Assembly: GCF_900215535.1 (NCBI RefSeq)
Contig: NZ_OCND01000013.1
Location: forward strand, 26,564 to 87,657
Source: Pseudoxanthomonas wuyuanensis
GTDB taxonomy: Bacteria; Pseudomonadota; Gammaproteobacteria; Xanthomonadales; Xanthomonadaceae
Direction: 5' to 3'
Length of the DNA: 61,094 bases
Shown: positions 35,726 through 43,370 of the stretch, one piece after another
Numbering within the stretch: the stretch's first letter is position 1
Layout of the letters: every line of letters begins with the position of its first letter
The notes under the pieces: generated by a model
What the model saw: only the letters and a program-made list of their open reading frames with translations
Told to the model about the DNA's origin: nothing
The model's database searches: none
Translations under genes and position numbers: made by a program

Positions 35726-37426
35726 ATGCGCGTATTGCTGTTCTGTTCCGTCCTGTCGCTGATCCTGCCGGCCGCGGCCGCCGACCGCATCGCCGGCCGC
35801 GATTTCGCCACCCGCTCCGAAGTCATCGCCCCGCATGCGATGGCGGCCACTTCGCATCCGCTGGCCACCCAGATCGCGCTGGACGTTATGAAGGCCGGCG
35901 GCAGCGCGGTCGATGCGGCCATCGCCGCCAATGCCGCGCTGGGACTGATGGAGCCGACCGGCAACGGCATCGGCGGCGACCTGTTCGCCATCGTCTGGGA
36001 CCCTAAAACGAAGAAACTGCACGGCTACAACGGCTCGGGCCGTTCGCCGAAATCGCTGACCCTGGAATACTTCCAGCAGCAGGGCATCACCGACATCCCG
36101 CCGCATGGGCCGCTGCCGGTCAGCGTGCCGGGCACGGTCGATGGCTGGTTCGCGCTGCATGGCCGCTTCGGCAAGCTGCCGATGCCGCAGGTGCTGGCGC
36201 CGACCATCCGCTACGCGCGGCAAGGCCATCCGGTGCACCAGACCATCGCCTACTACTGGGGCCTGTCGGTGCCGCGACTGTCGAAGTGGCCGGGTTTCAA
36301 AGAGCAGTTCACCATCGACGGCCGCGCCCCGCGCGTGGGCGAGCTGTGGAAGAACCCGCACCTGGCCGATACCCTGCAGAAGATCGCCGCCGGCGGCCGC
36401 GATGCGTTCTACAAGGGCGATATCGCCCGCACCATCGATGCCTACTTCAAGGCCAATGGCGGCTTTCTGAGCTATGAGGATCTGGCCAGCCACCAGGGCG
36501 AATGGGTCGAGCCGGTCAGCACCAACTACCGCGGCTACGACGTCTGGGAACTGCCGCCCAACGGCCAGGGCATCGCCGCATTGCAGATGCTCAACGTGCT
36601 GGAAGGCTACGATTTCAGCAGGATTCCGTTCGGCAGCGCCGAGCATCTGCATCTGCTGGTCGAGGCCAAGAAACTGGCCTTTGCCGACCGCGCGCGCTGG
36701 TATGCCGATCCGGCGTTCCAGCCGGCGCCGGTCGCCAGACTCGTCTCCAAGCCGTACGCGGCCGAACGGCGCAAGCTGATTGCGCGCGACAAGGTGCTGC
36801 GCGAAGTGCAGCCGGGCACGCCGAAGGAACTGCAGGAAGGCGACACCATCTACCTGACCACCGCCGACAAGGACGGCATGATGGTTTCGCTGATCCAGTC
36901 CAACTACCGCGGCATGGGCAGCGGCATGGCGCCGCCGGGACTGGGTTTCATCCTGCAGGACCGCGGCGAGATGTTCGTGCTGCAGGAAGGCCATCCCAAC
37001 AGCTTCGAGCCGGGCAAGCGGCCGTTCCAGACCATCATTCCGGCCTTCATCACCAAGGACGGCAAGCCGTTCGCCAGCTTCGGCGTGATGGGCGGGGCGA
37101 TGCAGCCGCAGGGGCATGTGCAGATCGTGATGAACCTGGTCGACTTCGGCATGAACCTGCAGGAAGCCGGCGACGCCCCGCGGCTGCAGCATGACGGCTC
37201 AACCGAACCGACCGGGCAGAACACCATGATGAGCGACGGCGGCGTGGTGCAGCTGGAGTCGGGTTTCCCGTACGAAACCGTGCGCGGCCTGATGAGTCTG
37301 GGCCACCACGTCGAATGGGCGCTGGGCCCGTACGGCGGCTACCAGGCCATCCGCCGCGACCCGGATACCGGCGTGTACTACGGCGCCAGCGAAAGCCGCA
37401 AGGACGGGCAGGCGGCGGGGTATTGA
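35726..37426 (+). CDS. ggt: Gamma-glutamyltransferase
   Basis: A 566-residue enzyme of the N-terminal nucleophile family, secreted (signal peptide cut near AAAADR). It cleaves glutathione and other gamma-glutamyl compounds. The motifs GGSAVDAAIAANAALGLMEP, TGNGIGGDLFAIVWD and NGSGRSP are GGT-like. The autocleavage Thr is Thr374 in GDTIYLTTADKDG. The C-terminal half has PFQTIIPAF and GVMGGAMQPQGH. Part of its 3' end (37315-37390) is repeated, diverged, about 1.4 kb downstream. Confidence 0.94.
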   Translation: MRVLLFCSVLSLILPAAAADRIAGRDFATRSEVIAPHAMAATSHPLATQIALDVMKAGGSAVDAAIAANAALGLMEPTGNGIGGDLFAIVWDPKTKKLHGYNGSGRSPKSLTLEYFQQQGITDIPPHGPLPVSVPGTVDGWFALHGRFGKLPMPQVLAPTIRYARQGHPVHQTIAYYWGLSVPRLSKWPGFKEQFTIDGRAPRVGELWKNPHLADTLQKIAAGGRDAFYKGDIARTIDAYFKANGGFLSYEDLASHQGEWVEPVSTNYRGYDVWELPPNGQGIAALQMLNVLEGYDFSRIPFGSAEHLHLLVEAKKLAFADRARWYADPAFQPAPVARLVSKPYAAERRKLIARDKVLREVQPGTPKELQEGDTIYLTTADKDGMMVSLIQSNYRGMGSGMAPPGLGFILQDRGEMFVLQEGHPNSFEPGKRPFQTIIPAFITKDGKPFASFGVMGGAMQPQGHVQIVMNLVDFGMNLQEAGDAPRLQHDGSTEPTGQNTMMSDGGVVQLESGFPYETVRGLMSLGHHVEWALGPYGGYQAIRRDPDTGVYYGASESRKDGQAAGY

Positions 37427-37511
37427 GGCAACGGGCGCGGTGACACAGTGATAGACAATGTTGAGGTTTGCACCCAATCGATAGATATAGCGGCCTACCC
37501 AACGAACGGGC

Positions 37512-38642
37512 TCAACGGCTCCAGAACTTCCACCACGCCTTTTTGTAGATGGCGATGTTGCCATTTGTGTCGACTAGTCCGAACTGGAGACGGGCAAGCT
37601 CCATTGCTGAATCCAATTCGTAACCTTTGGGTGGACGACCCAGTTTGTGTTTCAGGACCGCGAAGGAAAGGTCACGTAGCGATGGAGCCGTCAGAAGCCA
37701 AGTGTCAGGTGATCGTTCTTTGGTTATTGCCTGATAAGCAGTCCCAGACAGGATCCGTGGCGGATGTCCCTGCAGCAACCCGCGCTTCACGATCATGTAA
37801 AGGTCACTTAGGTACAGCAAGAAGTCGACGGCCTCATCTTGGTACTCATCCAACATGTTTTTGAGTTGCTCATGATCGACCCCGGAATTCACCTTGGGTG
37901 CGGCGGCAGTCTGCTGGCTGCCGGCGGCAAACTTGGCAGGGGCCGGTGCGTTGGGCCGAGTAGAGGAGAAATCGAAATCCGTCATGGGCAAGTTCTTGCC
38001 ATAGAAATCGGTGACGTCGAACTCCTGGACCAACTCCTCGCCATTGGCAGCAGCATAGGAAACTTGGTCAATCATTCGCCCTTCGCGATTGATGGTCACC
38101 ACACGACCTTTCTTAACCGGACCCCAAGCTGCCGCTAGCACCGGCTCGACAGCCGAAATCATCGCCGGACCGCATGGCAGGCCAGGGCGCATGCTCAGGC
38201 TGATCACTTCCTTTCCGAACTGGTTGGGTAAGGGCAGATCGATTCCCCAGTCCTCAGCCAGGACCTTGAACAGCGCGGTGCGGTAGGCGTAATCACGCAT
38301 GTTGCGAGAAACCGCCGTCGGGGAGGCCGCGATCAGCTTGAGGGCATCGCGTTCAGGTAGCTGCTTCTTGCCCGTGCGGTGCAGGATGTCGATGAACCCG
38401 AACAGCTCATCGGTGGCGCCGTTGATAGCTGCAATGTTCTCCCGGGTGGGAAGGAAGGGGGGAACGTAATTGCCAAGGGATAGATCGGTACCTGTGAGCG
38501 TCACGGAGAAAAACCACTGGTCAGGCTGATCCGTTTCCACGGTCAGCAGTGCGGTGAATTGAGAACTGCGCGCCTCATGAATCGTATAGCGGTCCAACGC
38601 CCAGAACTGGGTTACCTCGAACGGCTTGTAGAACGTCGGCAT
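37512..38642 (-). CDS. Unrecognised 376-residue protein
   Basis: A soluble-looking protein with no signal or membrane helix. Two halves are joined by a Pro/Ala-rich linker near residues 228-250 (NAPAPAKFAAGSQQTAAAP). The first half contains Trp/Phe-rich strands (FEVTQFWALDRYTIHE), the second is helical and ends in IAIYKKAWWKFWSR. I could not place it in a family. Its base composition is lower in GC than its neighbours, and it is inserted just past ggt, so it is probably foreign. The ORF is complete, with ATG at 38642, preceded by AGGAGGAG-type purines. Confidence 0.72.
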   Translation of the reverse strand: MPTFYKPFEVTQFWALDRYTIHEARSSQFTALLTVETDQPDQWFFSVTLTGTDLSLGNYVPPFLPTRENIAAINGATDELFGFIDILHRTGKKQLPERDALKLIAASPTAVSRNMRDYAYRTALFKVLAEDWGIDLPLPNQFGKEVISLSMRPGLPCGPAMISAVEPVLAAAWGPVKKGRVVTINREGRMIDQVSYAAANGEELVQEFDVTDFYGKNLPMTDFDFSSTRPNAPAPAKFAAGSQQTAAAPKVNSGVDHEQLKNMLDEYQDEAVDFLLYLSDLYMIVKRGLLQGHPPRILSGTAYQAITKERSPDTWLLTAPSLRDLSFAVLKHKLGRPPKGYELDSAMELARLQFGLVDTNGNIAIYKKAWWKFWSR

Positions 38643-38735
38643 GGCTCCTCCTGATCGACCTCGGTCGGCTGCACGGCAGGAAAATTCAGCAGTGAGTTTG
38701 CACCAGAAGGTGTCGGCGAGCTAACAGCTCGTAGG

Positions 38736-38883
38736 ATGGGCGCTGGGCCCGTATGGTGGCTACCAAGCCATCCGCAGTGATGCCGATTACGGCGTGTACT
38801 TCGGTGACAGAGGTTTGTCAAATAATGCGAACAAGTTTTGGTGCAATGGAGCCCAATTCCCAAAGGACTTTACAGCAGCGTAG
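38736..38883 (+). pseudogene. Decayed copy of the ggt 3' end
   Basis: Bases 38736-38753 equal 37315-37332 of ggt exactly (18 bases), and similarity continues to about 38806. The reading WALGPYGGYQAIRSDADYGVYFGD aligns (in two parts) with the ggt C-terminus WALGPYGGYQAIRRDPDTGVYYGA. After that the frame continues with unrelated residues to TAG at 38881-38883. A stop lies just upstream, so it is not a gene. It looks like the former 3' end of ggt displaced by the insert at 37427-38735. Confidence 0.75.
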
Positions 38884-38984
38884 CTAGCTCAGGTGGCCAA
38901 GGTGGTTGAACCTGTTTGCTGGCCATTAATTATCTAGCGATTTATTCAGATAAGAATGCTTCATTTGCGCTTTCAGGGGGCCGC

Positions 38985-39479
38985 ATGACTAATATCGATG
39001 TGATTAGACAGACTTTGGCGCGCATGGACGATGATGAGCTTCTAGCGCGATGGAAGAGCGGACTGTTCAGTGACGATGCCGCACCACTGGCGCGCGCCGA
39101 GATGGCACTTCGTGGAATGATTGTCTCGCAGGAGGCGCATCCCTCTGAAGATCAAGGCGTGACTAGAAAAAACAAAGGCGCACGTGCTTGGCTGGTGAAT
39201 ACTCTATTGTTCGTTGTCTGCGTAGTAGTGACGGGCGTGGTCTTCTCGAAAGGAAATCCACTTCATGTCATATCGGTGGTTATAACGAATCCAACTATTT
39301 TTCTTGACGTGTTTGCGGAGGGACTTGGAACGTTCTTAGTTTTCTTCGCGATTGGTGGCATCGCGGAAATGGCAATTGCGCTCATAAGTCGTCGTCGTCC
39401 TGCATTCCGATACTGCCTTATGTGGGCAGCAGGTGTGCTATTTCTGGTGTTCTTTAGCACCTTTTTATCGAAGGCCTGA
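38985..39479 (+). CDS. Small membrane protein, unrecognised
   Basis: A 164-residue protein. The first 70 residues are charged and helical (TNIDVIRQTLARMDDDELLARWKSG in two parts). Three hydrophobic helices follow at about residues 70-90, 105-130 and 140-160. ATG 38985 has an AGGGGG-type site just upstream (bases TTCAGGGGGCCGC), and an earlier in-frame ATG lacks one. The GC content is clearly lower than in the flanking genes. Function is unknown, and it probably belongs to the same foreign patch as the gene before it. Confidence 0.68.
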   Translation: MTNIDVIRQTLARMDDDELLARWKSGLFSDDAAPLARAEMALRGMIVSQEAHPSEDQGVTRKNKGARAWLVNTLLFVVCVVVTGVVFSKGNPLHVISVVITNPTIFLDVFAEGLGTFLVFFAIGGIAEMAIALISRRRPAFRYCLMWAAGVLFLVFFSTFLSKA

Positions 39480-39500
39480 CTGGTCCGAAATATAAATCGA

Positions 39501-39809
39501 TTAGGCGCGAATCACACCAGATCCAACGGCTTGGAGTTGTAGAAGAGGTGCAAGCAAATTGGCCATATGCGGGGAGAACGCGGCTGGGTCAAGGGTTGCG
39601 ACGTCAGCCGTTGCTCGGATTAGTTGGCTTATCTCATTAAGAGAGAGAGAAACAACGTAGTCATGGCGAGAACCTCCGGTGAAGTCTTTCACGCGGTTCT
39701 GAATAATCTGCGCCGACATGTTGTCGTTATTCCATTTGAATTTTGGCGCCTGGAATTCAATACTTGAAATGCCGTGGAATGCTCCAGAGCCATGCCTGTC
39801 AATCTTCAT
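39501..39809 (-). CDS. Unrecognised 102-residue protein
   Basis: A small soluble protein without signal or membrane helix. It has an N-terminal strand-rich part (HGISSIEFQAPKFKWNN) and a C-terminal helical part (LNEISQLIRATADVATLDP). The start has a good AGGAG six bases upstream (CAGGAGATCGCATG). It converges with the small membrane protein gene, 21 bases apart. The composition is AT-richer than the surroundings. I do not recognise it. Confidence 0.62.
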   Translation of the reverse strand: MKIDRHGSGAFHGISSIEFQAPKFKWNNDNMSAQIIQNRVKDFTGGSRHDYVVSLSLNEISQLIRATADVATLDPAAFSPHMANLLAPLLQLQAVGSGVIRA

Positions 39810-39998
39810 GCGATCTCCTGTTGACGATGAAGTAGGTTCTTATTTACCACGCTGGCTGCTTGAGTTGAAACGGCTGAAGTCGTCGGCTGGCTTCAGCCCG
39901 CGTAGCCCAAGCAAGGCGGAACCGCCATAGGCGATTCCGTCGCACGCTTGTCAATGCTTCAATACATCAGCGCAGGCTATTGTGGAACCGAGCAATTG

Positions 39999-40076
39999 TT
40001 CTTGTAGGAGCGACGTCAGTCGCGATGGGACTTTACGGGGAAAGCTTCATCGCGACTGACGTCGCTCCTACAAGAA
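39999..40076. repeat. Perfect 29-bp inverted repeat with GTAGGAGCGAC motif
   Basis: Bases 39999-40027 are the exact inverse of 40048-40076, with a 20-base loop between. Each arm contains GTAGGAGCGACGTCAGTCGC, itself holding a GCGAC-GTCA-GTCGC palindrome. This fits a pair of REP-type elements head to head. It lies between the foreign-looking patch and the nuclease gene. Confidence 0.85.
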
Positions 40077-40098
40077 AAGGTTCGATGCCGTTCTTTGT

Positions 40099-41826
40099 TC
40101 AGAGGTCGAAGCCCAGCAGCAGCGGGTCGTGGTCGGAGCTGCGCCAGGGCACGGAGGCGTCGCCTTCGGCATAGCCTTCGCGCTTGGCTTCGTCGGCATT
40201 GCTGTGCCACTCGGCGGCGCCGCGCAGCTTGCCGGCCAGCGCCGGGCTGAGCAGGGCGTGATCGAGCCGGCCGGTCAGGCCGTTGTAGACGTAGCTGTAG
40301 GGCTGCCCGACGCCGGCCTGGGCGAACGCGTCGACCCAGCCGGCGTCGCGCAGCCAGCGGACCGGGTCTTCCATCGCATAGGCGTTGAAGTCGCCCAGCA
40401 GCACGGTCAAGCCGCTGCCGCTGCCGCTGCCGGTGGGGTCGGTCTTGAGCCAGGCATCCAGCCGCTGCGCCGAATCCAGCCGCAACGCGTTCCAGCAGCC
40501 CTGCCCATCCTTCTGATCCGCATCGGGCCCCGTCGCTTCCGAACAGCCCTTGGACTTGAAGTGATTGGCCACAACCACCAGCGGCTTGCCGCCGCGCGCC
40601 GGCACGAACGCCTGCGCCAGCGGCGCCCGGCTGCGTTCGCCGAACGGGCCGCCTTCCAGCACCGCCGGCTTGCCGCGCAGGCGCACCTGGCCGCCGCGGT
40701 AGATCAGCCCGACCCGGATCGCATCCGGTCCGGGGCCGCTGCCGGTATCGACGAAGCGCCAGTCGCCGCCGCCGGCATTGAGCGCATCGACCAGCTGCGC
40801 CAGGCTCGATTCGGGCCCGTAGCCGTCGTTCTCCAGTTCCATCAGTGCGGCGATGTCCGGATCCAGCGCGCGGATCGTCGCCACCAGCTTGGCGGTCTGC
40901 GCCTGCAGCTGCTGCAAGGTCCTGGCTCCGCGCTGGGTCGGGAAGCCACCGCCGCGGCCGTCGCCGTTGAACAGGTTTTCCAGATTGAATGCCGCCACGC
41001 GCAGGCGGCCCTGCACGTGCGGCGGCGCCGGGCGTTCGGGCGCGGCGGTCGCCAGCGGCGCGGTCAACTGCAATCGGTAGCCACCGTGGCGCTGGTCCAC
41101 GATGCCCTGCACGCCGGTCAGCATGCTGCCGGTGCGTAGCGGCTGGCCGTCCGTCACGTACCAGACTGCGGCGGGATCGCGCTCGGCGCTGCCATCGTCC
41201 AGCAGCAGCCGGCGGCGTTCGTTGTCGGCGGTCACGCGGGTGAATTCGGCGCTGCCGGGCGCGGCCACTTCGCTGGGCTGCCACAGGCGGCCGCCGAAAC
41301 TGGCGGTCAGTTCGCCGAAGCGGCCCAGTGCGTCGGTGCCGCTGAGGGTGAGGGGCGCGGCGATGCGCACCTGCATGCCTTCCCAGGGTTCCCACTGCGG
41401 GGGCAACGCGTCGATCACGGCCAGCGGTACCGGGGCCGTGCCGCGCTTTTCGATGGCCGGCGCATGCAACGCGGTGAGCGTGCCCTCGCCGCCGGCCTTG
41501 CGCTCGCCGACGATGCCATGCACCCGCACGCGATCGCCTACCGACACGGCGGGCGCGCCTTCTTCGACGGCGACGAAGATCGCATCGGACGTGGCCGCAT
41601 CGCCGTCGCCGGCATCCTGCATGAAGAAGCCGCCCAGACCCGCGATGAAGGCACCGGTGACCACGCCTTCCACAACGACGGCGCGGCCTTCCATGGAACT
41701 GCGCGCGCCCGCCCCCTGCACCTGGCCGATGGGGATCGCCGCGCCGGCGTGCGGCGTGGCGGCGCAGGCGGGCAGGGCGAGCGGGATCGATAGGGCAAAG
41801 GCGAGCAGGGGGCGCAAGGACGTCAT
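40099..41826 (-). CDS. Extracellular endonuclease/exonuclease/phosphatase family nuclease (ExeM/NucH-like)
   Basis: A 575-residue secreted protein. The signal peptide is cut near LPACAATPHA. An OB-fold-like N-terminal region (about residues 30-260, EGRAVVVEGVVTGAF and SVGDRVRVHG) is followed by an EEP nuclease domain (about 270-575). Catalytic motifs seen are VAAFNLENLF, IAALMELENDGYG, VVVANHFKSKG, LLGDFNAYAMEDP and the terminal SSDHDPLLLGFDL. It should degrade extracellular DNA or RNA. The ATG at 41826 begins the signal peptide; a longer frame exists upstream. Confidence 0.9.
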   Translation of the reverse strand: MTSLRPLLAFALSIPLALPACAATPHAGAAIPIGQVQGAGARSSMEGRAVVVEGVVTGAFIAGLGGFFMQDAGDGDAATSDAIFVAVEEGAPAVSVGDRVRVHGIVGERKAGGEGTLTALHAPAIEKRGTAPVPLAVIDALPPQWEPWEGMQVRIAAPLTLSGTDALGRFGELTASFGGRLWQPSEVAAPGSAEFTRVTADNERRRLLLDDGSAERDPAAVWYVTDGQPLRTGSMLTGVQGIVDQRHGGYRLQLTAPLATAAPERPAPPHVQGRLRVAAFNLENLFNGDGRGGGFPTQRGARTLQQLQAQTAKLVATIRALDPDIAALMELENDGYGPESSLAQLVDALNAGGGDWRFVDTGSGPGPDAIRVGLIYRGGQVRLRGKPAVLEGGPFGERSRAPLAQAFVPARGGKPLVVVANHFKSKGCSEATGPDADQKDGQGCWNALRLDSAQRLDAWLKTDPTGSGSGSGLTVLLGDFNAYAMEDPVRWLRDAGWVDAFAQAGVGQPYSYVYNGLTGRLDHALLSPALAGKLRGAAEWHSNADEAKREGYAEGDASVPWRSSDHDPLLLGFDL

Positions 41827-42667
41827 CGTGGGCGGACCGGGAAACCTGGAGGCAAGGGTAAACGGACTGCGTGACGGGCAGGCAGGCGGAGACGTGCAGA
41901 TTCGCAAACCGACGTAGGTGGGCCTTGGCCCACCATGACCACGCACCGCCTGCGGAGAGAATCATTGAAAGCGGTTGGCCTCCTTCGCCGGCCATTCGTT
42001 TCGATGGAAGCATGGCGGTGGTGGGCCAAGGCCTGAGGTATCCCCACAAATTCTTCTTCGCCCACTTCCGGGGAGCTCGGCTTCGGCGAGAGTCGCCGAC
42101 CGTCAGGCTGGGGGTGCTCCGCCCTCCTGACGACATCGTGTCTTTAACTCGGGCCGCAGGCTCGTTCCGCTTCGCGGCCCGAACCGGCCCGGCGCAGCGC
42201 GCCGGGCGTTCGCCAAGGCGCGCGGCAGTGCCGCGCAAGCCGCCTTGGCTCACCCATGGCCTGCTCTCCGCCCCCCCAGAGCCCGCCGGCCGGCGACTTT
42301 GGGGCAGATGACAGAGCGCGACTTCGGAACGCCTTTCTTCGAGCGCCAACCAAGTGCCCAGAAGTCGATGGCCAGGGCGGTGCGGGACCGTCCGCGGCAT
42401 GGATGCCGCGGAAGAGCCTGCATGGACGCATTTACGGCGTGTCCCGCACTGCCCTGGCCATCGGGTTCCAAATAGGCGTTCCCCGCACTTGAACGAGGAA
42501 CCCTCTTCGGCGTCTTTCAACAGCTCAATGGCTGGTCAAGGGGGGACGACTGGCTTCGAAAAAAGTGGGGATACCTCAGGCCAAGGCCCACCCTACGGGG
42601 CAGCGGTTGTGAGCCGGAAACGAAAACGCCGCCCGGAGGCGGCGTTGGCGCGGCGGCGGGGCCGGGC
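41827..42667. repeat. Repeat-rich gap with inverted-repeat element copy 2
   Basis: A gap of 841 bases with no convincing gene. It holds a GGTGGGCC/GGCCCACC palindrome (41917-41934). Outer inverted repeats lie at 42021-42047 and 42565-42591, identical but for two bases. Inside them is element copy 2: 42305-42336 (32 bases identical, inverted, to 21300-21331), arms 42367-42388 and 42441-42462 (21 of 22 paired) and a palindrome 42392-42411. The frame-open stretches here seem to be by-products of the repeats. Confidence 0.78.
42625..42646 (-). terminator. Intrinsic terminator of the cytochrome c gene
   Basis: AACGCCGCC (42625-42633) and GGCGGCGTT (42638-42646) form a nine-pair stem with a four-base loop. 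On the minus strand it is followed by TTCGTTT. The stem ends 21 bases past the gene stop. Confidence 0.78.
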
Positions 42668-43186
42668 TTACTTCACGTTGTCGAGCATCCAGTCGACGGT
42701 GGCGTGGATCTGCTCATCGGTCAGCGCCGGGTTGCCGCCCTTGGGCGGCATGATGCCGCCGTCTGGGCCGGTGAAGCCCTCGATGGCGTGCTTGTACAGC
42801 GTTTCCTTGCCCTTGGCCGCACGTGCGCCCATGCCGGCGACGGTCAGCATCGGCGCCATGCCGACACCGTTGGTGTGGCAGGCGCCGCACAGGTTCTGGT
42901 AGATCACCGAGCCGTCGGTGGTGCCGCCGTAGGCGACCTGGGAGGCGGCGGCGGCCAGGGCGGCGGCCTGCGCGGCAGCCTGGGCGGCGGCACCGGTGGC
43001 GCCGGCGTAGACCGCACCGGTCGGCGCGATACGGGCCTCGGTGCGCTGGGCGGCGCGCGGGTCCACTTCCGGCGGTACGGAGCCGTGCAGGAAGTAGGCA
43101 CCGACGATCAGTCCCAGCGTCACCAACGCCAGAAAGCCGATCACCATCGAGAAATGCTTGAGGAATTCGAGGTCGTAGTTACGCAC
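42668..43186 (-). CDS. Membrane-anchored cytochrome c5-like protein
   Basis: A 172-residue protein. A single N-terminal anchor (VIGFLALVTLGLIVGAYFL) is followed by an Ala-rich linker and one c-type heme site CGACH. Downstream GIMPPKGG supplies the likely Met axial ligand. It should shuttle electrons at the outer face of the inner membrane. The start codon is GTG (43184-43186), preceded by AAAGGTGG. It is a single gene with its own terminator. Confidence 0.85.
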   Translation of the reverse strand: MRNYDLEFLKHFSMVIGFLALVTLGLIVGAYFLHGSVPPEVDPRAAQRTEARIAPTGAVYAGATGAAAQAAAQAAALAAAASQVAYGGTTDGSVIYQNLCGACHTNGVGMAPMLTVAGMGARAAKGKETLYKHAIEGFTGPDGGIMPPKGGNPALTDEQIHATVDWMLDNVK

Positions 43187-43323
43187 TTTCCACCTTTGGC
43201 AGCACGGCCCGGGGCCGCGCTTGGCTACGAAAACAGGGGGGAACCGGACACCGCCACCGCGGCGGATCCGGCACAGGCCCGGGCGCGGACGCCGGGGACA
43301 GGCCGCCCATTATAAGCAGGGTG

Positions 43324-43353
43324 GCCGGTGCGGGCATATTCCGCCGCACCGGC
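43324..43353 (-). terminator. GC-rich hairpin after the PspA-type operon
   Basis: GCCGGTGCGG (43324-43333) and CCGCACCGGC (43344-43353) pair perfectly around a ten-base loop, 17 bases past the end of the last gene of the operon. No T-run follows. It may be the operon's 3' end. Confidence 0.4.
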
Positions 43354-43370
43354 GCCGGCAGCCGGTGCGC

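Noticed and set aside
42144..42902. Several short frames such as the one beginning MPRSRWPGR
   Set aside because: They lie inside the palindromic repeat element or overlap the 3' end of the cytochrome gene, and have no good ribosome binding site or conserved product.
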